From the NCBI GenBank assembly GCA_026692905.1, contig JAPLNL010000023.1:1-48149 (forward strand): a DNA stretch of 48,149 nucleotides, read 5' to 3'. Below are positions 25,974-34,527 of the stretch, one piece after another. This DNA comes from Planctomycetota bacterium (lineage in GTDB: Bacteria > Planctomycetota > Planctomycetia > Pirellulales > Pirellulaceae). The position numbers were made by a program, and so were the translations under genes. Each line of letters starts with the position of its first letter. Positions within the stretch are counted from its first letter, which is position 1. A model generated the notes under the pieces. The model saw only the letters and a list, made by a program, of their open reading frames with translations, ran no database searches and had not been told where the DNA came from.

Positions 25974-26783
25974 TCACCAGTGCATGACAAATCCACCGTC
26001 GACGTTGATAGTTTGCCCTGTCACATGCGCGGCTCGATCAGAAGATAAGAAGACGATCATGTTGGCGATGTCGGCTGGCGATTGCCATTTCCCAAGTGGT
26101 ACTACCGCTTTGATTTTCATGTCGGTCCAGTCTTCGTAACTTAATCGATCCGATTGGACGGTTTGGTTGTACCACGCTTGCCAGACTGATCGGTTCAATG
26201 GGGTCTGAACCATACCTGGACAGATTGTGTTCACTCGAACACCATGTGGCGCTAAGTCTTTTGCGAGGCACTGCGAAAAATTAATGTTGGCTGCCTTGCT
26301 AGCGCTATAGGGTGGGTCGGTTTGCGATCCGATTTGGCCTGCAACGGATGCCAGGAAGACTAGTGTTCCTTTCTTGTTTTCGATCATGCTGGGTGCTATG
26401 GCATGGGCAACATTGACCATCCCCATGATGTTGACCTCCAAGATACGAGGCCAATCTACGGGCTTGAGGTTTGTGAAAGGGAAGCCGAATTTGCCTGAAC
26501 CAATCGCTGCACCATGCACGAGGTGGTCAATGGGGCCAAGGCTTTGTATCGTCTTGGGGACAGCATCGCATACCGATGGTTCGTTCGTGACGTCGACCGA
26601 GACGCCGATGGTTCGAATTTGAAAGCGCGCTGCAAGTTCTGCTGCGACTTGTTGCGTCGAATCGGCAATATCCCAAATGGCGACGTTGGTACCTTCCGAA
26701 GCAAAGCACTCGGCGGTTGCCAGGCCAATTCCGCTCGCGCCACCAACGACGACGGCGGTACGGTCTCTGAGATAGAGGTCCAT
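25974..26783 (-). CDS. SDR family oxidoreductase
   Basis: A 269-residue short-chain dehydrogenase/reductase from the ATG at 26783; a GTG two codons earlier is possible. The cofactor-binding glycine motif is GGASGIG (residues 14-20), with Asp38 after beta-2 favouring NAD(H). The catalytic residues are Ser146 (LASVAG), Tyr159 and Lys163 (YSASK). The C-terminus, HVTGQTINVDGGF, is typical of classical SDRs. The likely reaction is oxidation of an alcohol or reduction of a ketone; the substrate is not predictable. It is convergent with the DinB gene and has no operon partner in view. Confidence 0.93.
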   Translation of the reverse strand: MDLYLRDRTAVVVGGASGIGLATAECFASEGTNVAIWDIADSTQQVAAELAARFQIRTIGVSVDVTNEPSVCDAVPKTIQSLGPIDHLVHGAAIGSGKFGFPFTNLKPVDWPRILEVNIMGMVNVAHAIAPSMIENKKGTLVFLASVAGQIGSQTDPPYSASKAANINFSQCLAKDLAPHGVRVNTICPGMVQTPLNRSVWQAWYNQTVQSDRLSYEDWTDMKIKAVVPLGKWQSPADIANMIVFLSSDRAAHVTGQTINVDGGFVMHW

Positions 26784-26891
26784 GTTCACTTTCTGATTGT
26801 TTTGTCAATTCGATCCAGGGGCAACGACGCTATTCGACATTTGCAACAGTGAATTGTCTACCAGTCGTGGGGCTAGGAGGCCCCCCTCCAA

Positions 26892-27034
26892 CCATCTTTC
26901 CTAAGAGTTTACCTAAGCAATTCATTGCTCGGGAGGGTGAGGCTCCTGCCGAACCATTGCGCCGCTGGCTCGGCAGGAGCCTCGCCCTCCCGATACAACT
27001 CGCCCTCCCCATACAACTCGCCATCCCGGTATAG
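26892..27034 (-). mobile_element. Truncated MITE-like copy 3
   Basis: The left subterminal sequence (AGAGTTTACCTAAGCAATTC) and the core hairpin (GAGGCTCCTGCCGAACC with GGCTCGGCAGGAGCCTC) match copy 2. Neither terminal inverted repeat is intact. The right side ends in a short tandem array of ATACAACTCGCC(C/A)TCCC-like units at about 26992-27033. The rest of the spacer up to 27184 shows a small CGCTTACGC-type hairpin and no gene. Confidence 0.75.
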
Positions 27035-27184
27035 ACAGAACTGCCGCTCGCGTAAGCGAGGACTTGGTCGCAATTCCTCGCTTACGCTTCGGGTTACCAT
27101 CTTCATTTGCTAGCTCTTCAACTTGTCTTATCGTGCGGTCGCTTCGTCTTGCTTTGCTCGGGCTAAATTGCTAATACCCATCTC

Positions 27185-28120
27185 ATGTATTATTGCGTCC
27201 CATTTTTCGCGACCCAACAGCCCTGCCGATCGAAACTTGAGTTCCGACCGTTCGGAAGCGTTTGGGCCAACGGGAAAGCCTTCGCAATCCTGCTCGTTTT
27301 GCTTTTTTCCTTTTCGGGTTGCAATAGAAGCAATCCGTATTTGACCGCTAGCCCATCGGGGTTCTTGGTTCCCAATTCGGCTCCAAGCATAACCAGTCCA
27401 CAGTTGCCAGCACAGCTTGCAGAGCTCGAGCGTAGGGCAAAACTGCTCGATGACAACAATCGGCAACTAACAACACAACTGGCTCAATCCCAGCAGCAGA
27501 TGCAGTTGTTCAAAGAACGCTCCGATCTGATGCAGCGTCAGCTTCAGGACGTAAACAATCAACTTCAACAGTCACGAATGGCATCGGCTCAATCGAGTCA
27601 ACAAATGCGAGGCTTAGCCGATCGTGTTCAAGTCGATCAGTCCCTGCAAGAGCGGCGTGGCGGAGCCAAGCTCACCGCGAACACCAGCGGCAAAATCGTG
27701 AGCGAACCGCTGCGCGATTTAGGCTATGCCGTTGAAAATGAAGGAAACGTCGTCCGATTGCGAGTCCCTGCCGATCAGCTTTTCCAGCCAGGAACGGCGC
27801 AGCTCACCCCATCCGCGTCGGGAATTCTGGATCGAGTCGCAGAAGCTTTCAAAAGAAATTATGCAAGGCAAAGAATCGCGATTGAAGGACACACCGACAA
27901 TTCGCCACTCTACGGCGGTGCCTTCTCCACCAGCCACCAGCTCGCCGCAGCCCAAAGCAACGCCGTCCTGGAACACCTGACTCGTCGAAACCAGCTGCCA
28001 GTTAGCCAGCTATTCACCCTCAATCACGGGGACAACTATCCCATCGCGGACAACCAAAGTCCTGCCAATCGAGCGAACAATCGGCGTATTGAATTTGTAG
28101 TCCATCCAGAGACATTCTAA
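27185..28120 (+). CDS. OmpA-family lipoprotein with coiled coil
   Basis: A 311-residue protein. A hydrophobic stretch ends in a lipobox-like FSFSGC, making Cys46 the likely lipidated residue; the real start may be later than the ATG at 27185 because the n-region is long. Residues ~75-165 are Gln-rich heptads predicted to form a coiled coil. Residues ~185-311 form an OmpA C-terminal domain, with RIAIEGHTDNSPLYG, AAAQSNAVLEHLTRR and PANRANNRRIEFVV, the peptidoglycan-binding signature. It should tether the outer membrane to the cell wall. This fits a planctomycete with peptidoglycan and an outer membrane. Confidence 0.9.
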   Translation: MYYCVPFFATQQPCRSKLEFRPFGSVWANGKAFAILLVLLFSFSGCNRSNPYLTASPSGFLVPNSAPSITSPQLPAQLAELERRAKLLDDNNRQLTTQLAQSQQQMQLFKERSDLMQRQLQDVNNQLQQSRMASAQSSQQMRGLADRVQVDQSLQERRGGAKLTANTSGKIVSEPLRDLGYAVENEGNVVRLRVPADQLFQPGTAQLTPSASGILDRVAEAFKRNYARQRIAIEGHTDNSPLYGGAFSTSHQLAAAQSNAVLEHLTRRNQLPVSQLFTLNHGDNYPIADNQSPANRANNRRIEFVVHPETF

Positions 28121-28193
28121 CTAAATCGCCACGTTTCATCAGCCAATCAGCCGGTGGGCTATGGCCCCGTTTTGTTTTACAAGGATTTAAAGT

Positions 28194-28237
28194 CACCCTC
28201 CCTCGGGGAGGGTCGGGACTTCGGGCCGGGGAGGGTG
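28194..28237. repeat. GC-rich hairpin (CACCCTCCC type)
   Basis: CACCCTCCC pairs with GGGAGGGTG around a GC-rich centre, starting 74 bp after the OmpA-type gene. It could end that transcript. A similar hairpin lies at 28441-28482 on the other side of a MITE-like element. Confidence 0.7.
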
Positions 28238-28272
28238 AACTGACTTTTGCAATCGTTGTTGGCACTTCACCC

Positions 28273-28436
28273 CACCGCTGTAAACATCTTTGCAAAGTCA
28301 ATTCCGTTGAAAACCTTAGGGAGGGCGAGGCTCCTGCCGAGCCAACGGTGCAATGGTTCGGCAGGAGCCTCACCCTCCCGAGCAACGAATTGCTGAGGTA
28401 AACTCGTTGGAAGTTGGAAACATGTTTACCGCGGTG
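28273..28436 (+). mobile_element. MITE-like element, copy 4, with perfect 9-bp target duplication
   Basis: A 164-bp element with termini CACCGCTGTAAACA and TGTTTACCGCGGTG (one mismatch) and the same core hairpin as copies 1 and 2. It is bounded by ACTTCACCC at 28264-28272 and ACTTCACCC at 28437-28445, a perfect 9-bp direct repeat. The right duplication overlaps the next hairpin repeat. Confidence 0.88.
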
Positions 28437-28440
28437 ACTT

Positions 28441-28482
28441 CACCCTCCCCTCGCTACGCTCGACCCTCCCAGCGGGAGGGTG
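28441..28482. repeat. GC-rich hairpin, second copy
   Basis: CACCCTCCC at the left pairs with GGGAGGGTG at the right, with a small internal TCGCTACGCTCGA palindrome. Between it and the vWA gene (28483-28699) no gene or RNA was recognised. Confidence 0.7.
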
Positions 28483-28699
28483 TCTAGACCGGACTCTCTC
28501 CCCTAGACCGATCTCTCGGCTAATTTGGTCATTTTATTCGAAGAGTCCCAGGAAAAATGAGTATTTGTCGGGGCAATTCGATGCTGTTGCTGTTGAATAG
28601 CTGTCTCAAAAACAAGACAATGGAATTGGGAGCAGCTTTTGAATTGCTCATTCCTTCCGGAAGTTGGTTTTCGTCCGTGCTTTCCTTTCGAGTTGGCCA

Positions 28700-30844
28700 A
28701 TGCTGAAACGACCCAATACAACCGCTGACCAAGCTTCGGAATCGCAATCCGATGCGGAGGACGGATTCGATCTGCGAGAGGAGGCTGCAATCGTCTCGCA
28801 AGCGGACGCGACTGCAACGGCAGAAGAGGACGTCGCAGATGAGGATGGCGAAAGCGACGAAGACGAGGATGATGACGAGTCTGGCGATACCTGGTTTGAT
28901 ACGGAAACCAAGTCCTTTCTGGCGAGCATGCTGGTCCACTTGGTGATCATCGTCGGGCTTGCTTCGTATACGGTTGTTTCTCAGCCCGAAATCCTCTCGA
29001 TGTTCATCGAATCCAAGCCGATTGCCGAGGATCTTTTACCGCTCGACATCGTAAATGATATCGCCTATTCCGAGGCCCCATCGGAAGAGATCGGTGCGAA
29101 CTCGATCGGCTTAACCGATATGGCGTTGTCGACAGCACCGAACCTGGCAGACATCTCCGAGGTGCCGACAATCCAGGTCGACATGACCATGCCGAATGCG
29201 AATATGCATGTGTCCATCGATATCAAAGAGGCCGTTGGACTAACGGAGTCGAACAAAGCCGTTCGTGGAATGACAGGAGTCGGCGAAACCGGCACCGAGG
29301 GAGCTGTCGACCGAATTACCTACGAGCTATTGCAATCGATCGAACAACGCCCAACGCTCGTGGTCTGGCTCTTCGATAGTTCGATCTCGATGGTCAAACG
29401 GCGGCAAGAAATTCGCGATCGATTTGATCGAATCTACGAACAGCTTGGGATCGTTCAGGAAGAAAAACGCAAGAGAACCGGTTACAACGAGACCGATTCG
29501 TTGATCACTTCGATCGTTTCCTTTGGGAACGAGGTTCAGTTTATGACCAAAAAGCCCACATCGGATCTGGCTGAGATCCGATCCGCTATCGATAAGATTG
29601 CGATCGATGAATCGGGCGTCGAAATGGTTTTTCATGCGATCAAAGCCGTTGCCGATCGGTACAAGACCATGCGTACCTCCCGAGGACCGAGCGATCCGGA
29701 GCGAAACGTGGTTTTGATTACGATCACGGATGAACGGGGTGATGACATGCAAATGGCAGACGAAGCGATCGCGCTTTGCAAGAAGTTTGCGATCCAGTCC
29801 CACGTCCTCGGGGTTCCAGCACCTTTCGGCCGCGAGTTCACGTACATCAAGTTTGTCGATCCCGATCCAAAATTTGACCAGACGCCTGACTGGCGACAAG
29901 TGGATCAAGGGCCTGAGACATTGCTGCCCGAACGCGTCCAACTCGGCTACCAAGACAACTATTTCGAAGAGCCGGTCATCGACTCGGGCTTCGGTCCCTA
30001 CGCTTTGGCTCGCATGTGTTATGAGACGGGTGGAATCTATTTCTCAATTCACCCAAACCGCAAGGTCGGAAAGAAAATCGAAGCGGGCAGTATCGAGGCG
30101 TTCGCCTCGCGCATGAGCTATTTCTTTTCCCCTGAAATCATGGACTTGTATCGGCCCGATTACTTGAGCGAATCGGAATACATGTCTAAGGTCAAAAAGA
30201 GCCCTTTGCGAGAAGCGTTGATCCGAGCCGCTCAGATCGCTAGGGTTGGAACACTGGACAAACCGCAACAAGTATTCATTAAACGAGAAGAAGCACTCCT
30301 CGTTCGTGACCTTACATTGGCTCAGCAAGAGTCGGCCAGGTTAGCGCCGGAACTTGTAGCGTTGTGCACGTTGCTTGCTGAAGGGGAAAAGTCTCGCAGC
30401 AAAGAGTCCTCCTTGCGTTGGCTCGCCAGTTTTGACTTGTCCTACGGAACAGCTGTCGCAGCCAAGGTGCGAGCTGAGTCGTACAATGCGATGCTTGCCA
30501 AGGCCAAACGAGGCATGAGCTTCGACAAACCGGAAAGCAACACTTGGAATCTGAAGCCTTCGGACAAGATTACGGTGGATAGCAAACTGGAGAAAGAAGG
30601 AAAGCAGGCGGCAGAACTATTGAAAAGCGTCGCCGAAAAACACAAGGGAACTCCGTGGGGGCTTTTGGCAGAGCGCGAACTGTCTCATCCGCTTGGCTGG
30701 GAATGGGCGGAATCCTTTACCGATCTCAATCCACCGCCGAAGCCGGGCCGACCAGCAACTCCCGCACCGCCAACGGCAGCCGCAAACGAAAAAGCGAAGA
30801 TGCTAGCTCCCCCACCTCCCAAACGCCCTGTCACGAAAATCTAA
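28700..30844 (+). CDS. Single-pass membrane vWA domain protein
   Basis: A 714-residue protein from the ATG at 28700; a TTG at 28664 is possible. The N-terminal ~70 residues are very acidic (a run of Asp/Glu near residues 43-64), followed by one membrane helix (MLVHLVIIVGLASYTVV). A von Willebrand factor A domain starts near residue 217. Its metal-ion-dependent adhesion site begins DSSIS, with Asp226, Ser228 and Ser230 (DxSxS). The C-terminal part is helical and ends in a Pro/Ala-rich tail. The acidic part should be cytoplasmic and the vWA domain outside. Proteins of this layout are common in planctomycetes but uncharacterised. It is followed by the R1 arrays. Confidence 0.85.
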   Translation: MLKRPNTTADQASESQSDAEDGFDLREEAAIVSQADATATAEEDVADEDGESDEDEDDDESGDTWFDTETKSFLASMLVHLVIIVGLASYTVVSQPEILSMFIESKPIAEDLLPLDIVNDIAYSEAPSEEIGANSIGLTDMALSTAPNLADISEVPTIQVDMTMPNANMHVSIDIKEAVGLTESNKAVRGMTGVGETGTEGAVDRITYELLQSIEQRPTLVVWLFDSSISMVKRRQEIRDRFDRIYEQLGIVQEEKRKRTGYNETDSLITSIVSFGNEVQFMTKKPTSDLAEIRSAIDKIAIDESGVEMVFHAIKAVADRYKTMRTSRGPSDPERNVVLITITDERGDDMQMADEAIALCKKFAIQSHVLGVPAPFGREFTYIKFVDPDPKFDQTPDWRQVDQGPETLLPERVQLGYQDNYFEEPVIDSGFGPYALARMCYETGGIYFSIHPNRKVGKKIEAGSIEAFASRMSYFFSPEIMDLYRPDYLSESEYMSKVKKSPLREALIRAAQIARVGTLDKPQQVFIKREEALLVRDLTLAQQESARLAPELVALCTLLAEGEKSRSKESSLRWLASFDLSYGTAVAAKVRAESYNAMLAKAKRGMSFDKPESNTWNLKPSDKITVDSKLEKEGKQAAELLKSVAEKHKGTPWGLLAERELSHPLGWEWAESFTDLNPPPKPGRPATPAPPTAAANEKAKMLAPPPPKRPVTKI

Positions 30845-30860
30845 AGTGGCTCACCGCAAT

Positions 30861-31001
30861 AGCACGACGCGCAAGCTAGTGAATAGTGCCTCACCGCAAT
30901 AGCACGACGCGCAAGCTAGTGAATAGGCCCTCACCGCAATAGCACGACGCGCAAGCTAGTGAATAGGCCCTCACCGCAATAGCACGACGCGCAAGCTAGT
31001 G
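30861..31001 (-). repeat. R1 tandem array, 4 units of 40 bp
   Basis: Four R1 copies begin at 30861, 30901, 30941 and 30981, an exact 40-bp period. Both repeat and spacer (GAATAGGCCCTCACCGCAAT) are conserved, so this is a tandem amplification. It starts 17 bp after the vWA stop. Confidence 0.95.
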
Positions 31002-31074
31002 AATAGGCCCTCGCATCATTGCTTATCAGCCACGGCCAGTGATATGTCGGCCTGTCCGGCCTAATTTTTGCAAA

Positions 31075-31217
31075 TTCACTAGCTTGCGCGTCGTGCTAGT
31101 ATTGTTCACTAGCTTGCGCGTCGTGCTAGGATTGTTCACTAGCTTGCGCGTCGTGCTAGGATTGTTCACTAGCTTGCGCGTCGTGCTAGGATATCGTTCA
31201 GTAGCTTGCGCGTCGGA
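31075..31217 (+). repeat. R1 tandem array, 5 units of ~30 bp, opposite orientation
   Basis: Copies begin at 31075, 31105, 31135 and 31165 with an exact 30-bp period, plus a degenerate fifth at 31197 (TTCAGTAGC...). They face the 4x40-bp array across about 70 bp. The last unit ends 28 bp before the next gene's ATG. Confidence 0.95.
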
Positions 31218-31244
31218 TTTTTTTCATTCAAGGAATTTTTGCAA

Positions 31245-32537
31245 ATGTCGAAATCGCGTCTCAGTTTGCGTTCTGGTCTTTTGTTCGGTGCTTGTATTGC
31301 TTTGTGCAACAACTTTGCAGGTGCCGATGAGGTTGCTGGACAATGGAATCAATGGCGTGGTCCCAACCGTGACGGGATTTCGACCGAGAGCGGTTTGCTG
31401 GATGCGTGGCCCGAACAAGGGCCAGATGTAGCCTATAGCGTCAAGGGACTTGGGAAAGGAATGGCAAGCGTCGCGATCGGAAACGGCAAAATCTTTACAA
31501 TGGGCAACAAAGACGGTAACACCAAATTGATTTGCTTGGATCAAGCGAACGGCGAAATCGAATGGAGCGCACCCTTCACGCCAGCCAAGGGGGATCCAAA
31601 CTGCACGCCGACCGTGGATATGGTAGCTGGGCTTGTCTACGGGTTGTCTAACGATGGAGTTTTGGTCTGCTGCAAAGTCGATGGCGGTGAAGTGGTTTGG
31701 CAAACCAGCTTTACGAAAGATTTCGGAGGCAGGATCGAATCGAGCTGGGGATACAGCGAGTCGCCACTCATCGACGGAGACTTGCTCATTTGCACCCCTG
31801 GAGCTCCCGATGCGATGGTCGCGGCGCTCAATAAGAAAACCGGTGACGTCCAATGGAAAGGCAGAGCTCCAACGGGCAAGCTTCGAGGCAACGACGGAGC
31901 AGGCTACTCGTCGGTCATTATCTCGAATGCAACTGGGGTCAAGCAGTATGTGCAGTTGGTTGGCCATGGCATGGTCAGCTACAACGCCAAGACCGGCGAA
32001 CTCCTTTGGAACTACGACCGCGTTGCAAACACAACCGCTAACATTCCGACCCCAATTGCCAAGGATGATTACATTTTTTGTTCGACGGGTTATGACGATG
32101 GCGGAACGGCACTGCTAAAGATCACCAAGAAAGGCAATCAGCTTGAGGCCAATCAGGTCTACTACAAGACAAGCAAAGAATTGCAAAATCATCATGGTGG
32201 CATGATCATGATCGGAGATTACGTCTACATGGGGCACGGACACAACAATGGCTTTCCAGCCTGCGTGGAATGGAAGACGGGAAAGAACCTTTGGGACAAG
32301 TCGCGAGGTGCTGGTACCGGTTCGGCAGCAATCGTAGTCGCCGATGGCAAACTCTATTTTCGATACCAAGACAGCACGATGGCGCTCATCAAGACGAACA
32401 CGGCCAAGTACGAGTTGATTAGCAAATTCAAGCTACCGACTCACAATGGCGAAAGCTGGCCGCACCCAGTCATCGCAGGTGGCCGGATGTACATCCGAGA
32501 TCAAGACGAGTTGGCTTGCTTTAAGATTGCGAAGTAG
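31245..32537 (+). CDS. PQQ-like beta-propeller protein
   Basis: A 430-residue exported protein. The ATG at 31245 begins a good signal peptide (LRSGLLFGACIALCNNFAGA); the frame open to 31206 is repeat-derived. QWNQWRGPNRDG at the mature N-terminus is the usual opening of planctomycete PQQ-like proteins. Repeated blades follow, such as LICLDQANGEIEWSAPF, MVAALNKKTGDVQWKG and LVGHGMVSYNAKTGELLWNY, each carrying the A-x-x-x-G-x-x-x-W signature. These propellers resemble those of quinoprotein dehydrogenases and BamB. No catalytic calcium/PQQ site was established, so a binding or scaffold role is as likely as an enzyme. Hairpin repeats lie directly downstream. Confidence 0.92.
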   Translation: MSKSRLSLRSGLLFGACIALCNNFAGADEVAGQWNQWRGPNRDGISTESGLLDAWPEQGPDVAYSVKGLGKGMASVAIGNGKIFTMGNKDGNTKLICLDQANGEIEWSAPFTPAKGDPNCTPTVDMVAGLVYGLSNDGVLVCCKVDGGEVVWQTSFTKDFGGRIESSWGYSESPLIDGDLLICTPGAPDAMVAALNKKTGDVQWKGRAPTGKLRGNDGAGYSSVIISNATGVKQYVQLVGHGMVSYNAKTGELLWNYDRVANTTANIPTPIAKDDYIFCSTGYDDGGTALLKITKKGNQLEANQVYYKTSKELQNHHGGMIMIGDYVYMGHGHNNGFPACVEWKTGKNLWDKSRGAGTGSAAIVVADGKLYFRYQDSTMALIKTNTAKYELISKFKLPTHNGESWPHPVIAGGRMYIRDQDELACFKIAK

Positions 32538-32557
32538 TTTTCAGTTTTCAGTTGGAT

Positions 32558-32655
32558 TGAACTGCGGAGCAGTGGCAGTTGAATAGCCACGGATGCAATC
32601 CGTGGTGGGCGATAAACAGATGAGACGAGAGTCGCAGAGCGACGACATTTCCACT
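32558..32655 (+). repeat. R3 repeat, copy b
   Basis: ACTGC-GGA-GCAGT, CCACGGAT-GCA-ATCCGTGG and GTCGC-AGA-GCGAC hairpins in the standard order, starting ~20 bp after the beta-propeller stop. Confidence 0.88.
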
Positions 32656-32695
32656 TGGGTCGGAAGGCCAGTGGTGATCAATACCTGCAGCGTTA

Positions 32696-32763
32696 CCTGG
32701 GGTTTCGTTCGCAAAGCGAACTTCACCCCAGGCTATAAACTGCCATCGCATTCGCGATTCCAA
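32696..32763 (+). repeat. R4 repeat, copy b
   Basis: Outer stem CCTGGGGT/ACCCCAGG enclosing GTTCGC-AAA-GCGAAC. It lies only ~40 bp after R3 copy b and lacks the CGCTCCTTCAGAG lead. Confidence 0.88.
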
Positions 32764-32801
32764 GCACAGCGCGATGTGTTTTGCCGGTCCATTAGCCGTT
32801 G

Positions 32802-32859
32802 GGCGCTAGCCCCGGTTTTCTGATGTGCTCGACATCCGTCGAAAACCGAGGCTAACGCC
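32802..32859. repeat. 19-bp inverted repeat hairpin
   Basis: GGCGCTAGCCCCGGTTTTC (32802-32820) pairs with GAAAACCGAGGCTAACGCC (32841-32859), the two non-Watson-Crick positions being G-U compatible in RNA. The loop has its own GATGT/ACATC stem. From 32860 to 33189 there are further GC-rich palindromic fragments and no convincing gene. Confidence 0.8.
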
Positions 32860-33189
32860 GCTTGCATTACACGCATCTTCTCGACATTGCTCCCCTCGCC
32901 GCGAACAGCACCGCTGTGAAGAATTTCAGGACGGCAGGGGCTCGCCCCTCCGTCCGCAGCTTTGGAGTTCTAGATTCACGTAGCCCGACCCTACACCTCC
33001 GGATTCGTTGCGAGGCCCAGTAGAACACCAAAGCAGTGTCTGGTCGGGCCAAGCCCGAGCCGGACAAAACAACAAATCGGTCCCTGATTTGTCTGCGGGG
33101 CGAGGGGCTTGTCGATTTAAACCTGGTTCAATTGCACTTCGTTTAACAGTCAGCCGTAGCTACGAACTGTGGCCGTTACACCTCACGCC

Positions 33190-34254
33190 TTACCCCTCAT
33201 TAATCACATTGATCAACTGCCTGAGCCTTCCGATGCTTCGTCGATTGAAATGTAGATAGAGCCTTGGCAAATCATTGAGTTCAGGCTCATTGGATTCTTC
33301 GGGCAGTGCCTCGCGTTGCTCAATCGTCCCCGAGACCACGATGTCCTTGAAGTCTTCGTTGATTTTCGCGAGCTTGGCATCGGACACTTTCCTGTTCATG
33401 CGGATAACGAGCAGGTCGTTTACATAACGCATGCTATGGTAAACGCGATAGAAGGAGAGAATCTCTTCGATTGCTCGGTCTGCGTTGTCGGTGACATAAT
33501 ACAAATGCACGTCTTCCGGACTGATCAGCTTTTGCGTGAGCAGGTGGTCGGTAATAAAAGTCTCAAGTCCCTTCCAAAACTTGCCCCCTGGTTCATCCAA
33601 AAGGACCAAGGGGAACATGGCTTGCTTGCCGGTCTGCAACAGGGTCAATACCTCGAGCGTTTCATCGAGGGTTCCGAACCCGCCTGGGCAGCAAATCACG
33701 GCGCTGCATTCCTTGACGAACATCAGCTTGCGGGTAAAGAAATATTTGAGAGTAACTAGTTTCGGGTCCCCTTGGATGAATGGGTTGGCAGACTGTTCGA
33801 AGGGGAGCATGATATTGAGTCCCATCGACATATCTCGGCCGGCCCCTTTGTGGCCCGCTTCCATGATGCCGCTGCCGGCACCGGTGATCACCATCCAGCC
33901 ATGATCGGCAATCTTTCGGCTTACTTCGACGGCCTGGATGTAATTGGGATGATCGGGCAAGGTGCGAGCGGAGCCGAAGATCGTGACTTTTCTACGACGA
34001 CGGAACGGTTGGAACACTTTGAAGGCGTATCTCAGCTCACGCAGGGTGCGGCTCAGGATTTTGAGGTCACCGCGGGTAGTCCCGTCCAGATAGAGGCGGT
34101 CAACGGTGCGCCGCATCATGTCGATCAGGTCATCGCTTTCGAGGGCCGAAGGCAATTCGTCGGCGGGCTGTGGCCGAGCCTTTTCGTCTTCTCCGAGGGC
34201 TTCTTTTTGGATTGGGGCGGGCAATGGTGGTATTTCGGGTGCTTCATCTGGCAT
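33190..34254 (-). CDS. LOG/TIGR00730 family Rossmann-fold protein
   Basis: A 354-residue protein of the LOG (lysine-decarboxylase-like) family. Characterised members are phosphoribohydrolases that release a base, including cytokinin, from nucleoside 5'-monophosphates. The core runs from about residue 88 to 270. It has TIFGSART, ITGAGSGIMEAGHKGA, FFTRKLMFVKECSAVICCPGG and the defining PGGFGTLDE (residues 190-198). The N-terminal ~80 residues and C-terminal ~80 residues extend beyond the usual ~190-residue enzyme. True lysine decarboxylase activity is not expected. It stands alone and is divergent from the transposase gene downstream. Confidence 0.9.
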   Translation of the reverse strand: MPDEAPEIPPLPAPIQKEALGEDEKARPQPADELPSALESDDLIDMMRRTVDRLYLDGTTRGDLKILSRTLRELRYAFKVFQPFRRRRKVTIFGSARTLPDHPNYIQAVEVSRKIADHGWMVITGAGSGIMEAGHKGAGRDMSMGLNIMLPFEQSANPFIQGDPKLVTLKYFFTRKLMFVKECSAVICCPGGFGTLDETLEVLTLLQTGKQAMFPLVLLDEPGGKFWKGLETFITDHLLTQKLISPEDVHLYYVTDNADRAIEEILSFYRVYHSMRYVNDLLVIRMNRKVSDAKLAKINEDFKDIVVSGTIEQREALPEESNEPELNDLPRLYLHFNRRSIGRLRQLINVINEG

Positions 34255-34358
34255 GAAGAGATTCCTAGTTGCAAAAATGGCAGCAACGTCGACCGACGTC
34301 GTGTCTCAGGGGCAAAAGCCAACTGACAAGTCCTATTGTAGTCGAAGAATCAAATGGC

Positions 34359-34450
34359 CTGAACTGCGAAGCAGTGGCATTTGACAGCCACGGATAAAAT
34401 CCGTGGTAAACAGTGCATAGAATGCGATTGAGTCGCAACGCGACGGCATT
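34359..34450 (+). repeat. R3 repeat, copy c (upstream of transposase)
   Basis: ACTGC-GAA-GCAGT, CCACGGAT-AAA-ATCCGTGG and GTCGC-AAC-GCGAC hairpins in the standard order. It lies ~80 bp before the Y1 transposase start. Confidence 0.88.
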
Positions 34451-34527
34451 ACCAGGGAGGCAAATCGCATTGCGACCTGCTAAAATTTTTGGGGCGGTTT
34501 CGATTTGCACAACTCTCTGTCAGGGCC

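Noticed and set aside
30861-31217. CRISPR-like regularly spaced repeats
   Set aside because: The spacers are identical within each array, the two arrays face each other with different periods, and no cas gene is nearby. This is tandem amplification, not a CRISPR array.
31039-31431. ORF with four FTSLRVVLG repeats
   Set aside because: It is produced by the 30-bp R1 array read in frame and then runs out of frame through the beta-propeller gene.
33008-33259. Short plus-strand ORF downstream of the LOG gene
   Set aside because: It crosses GC-rich palindromic fragments and overlaps the LOG gene's 3' end; no ribosome site or domain is visible.
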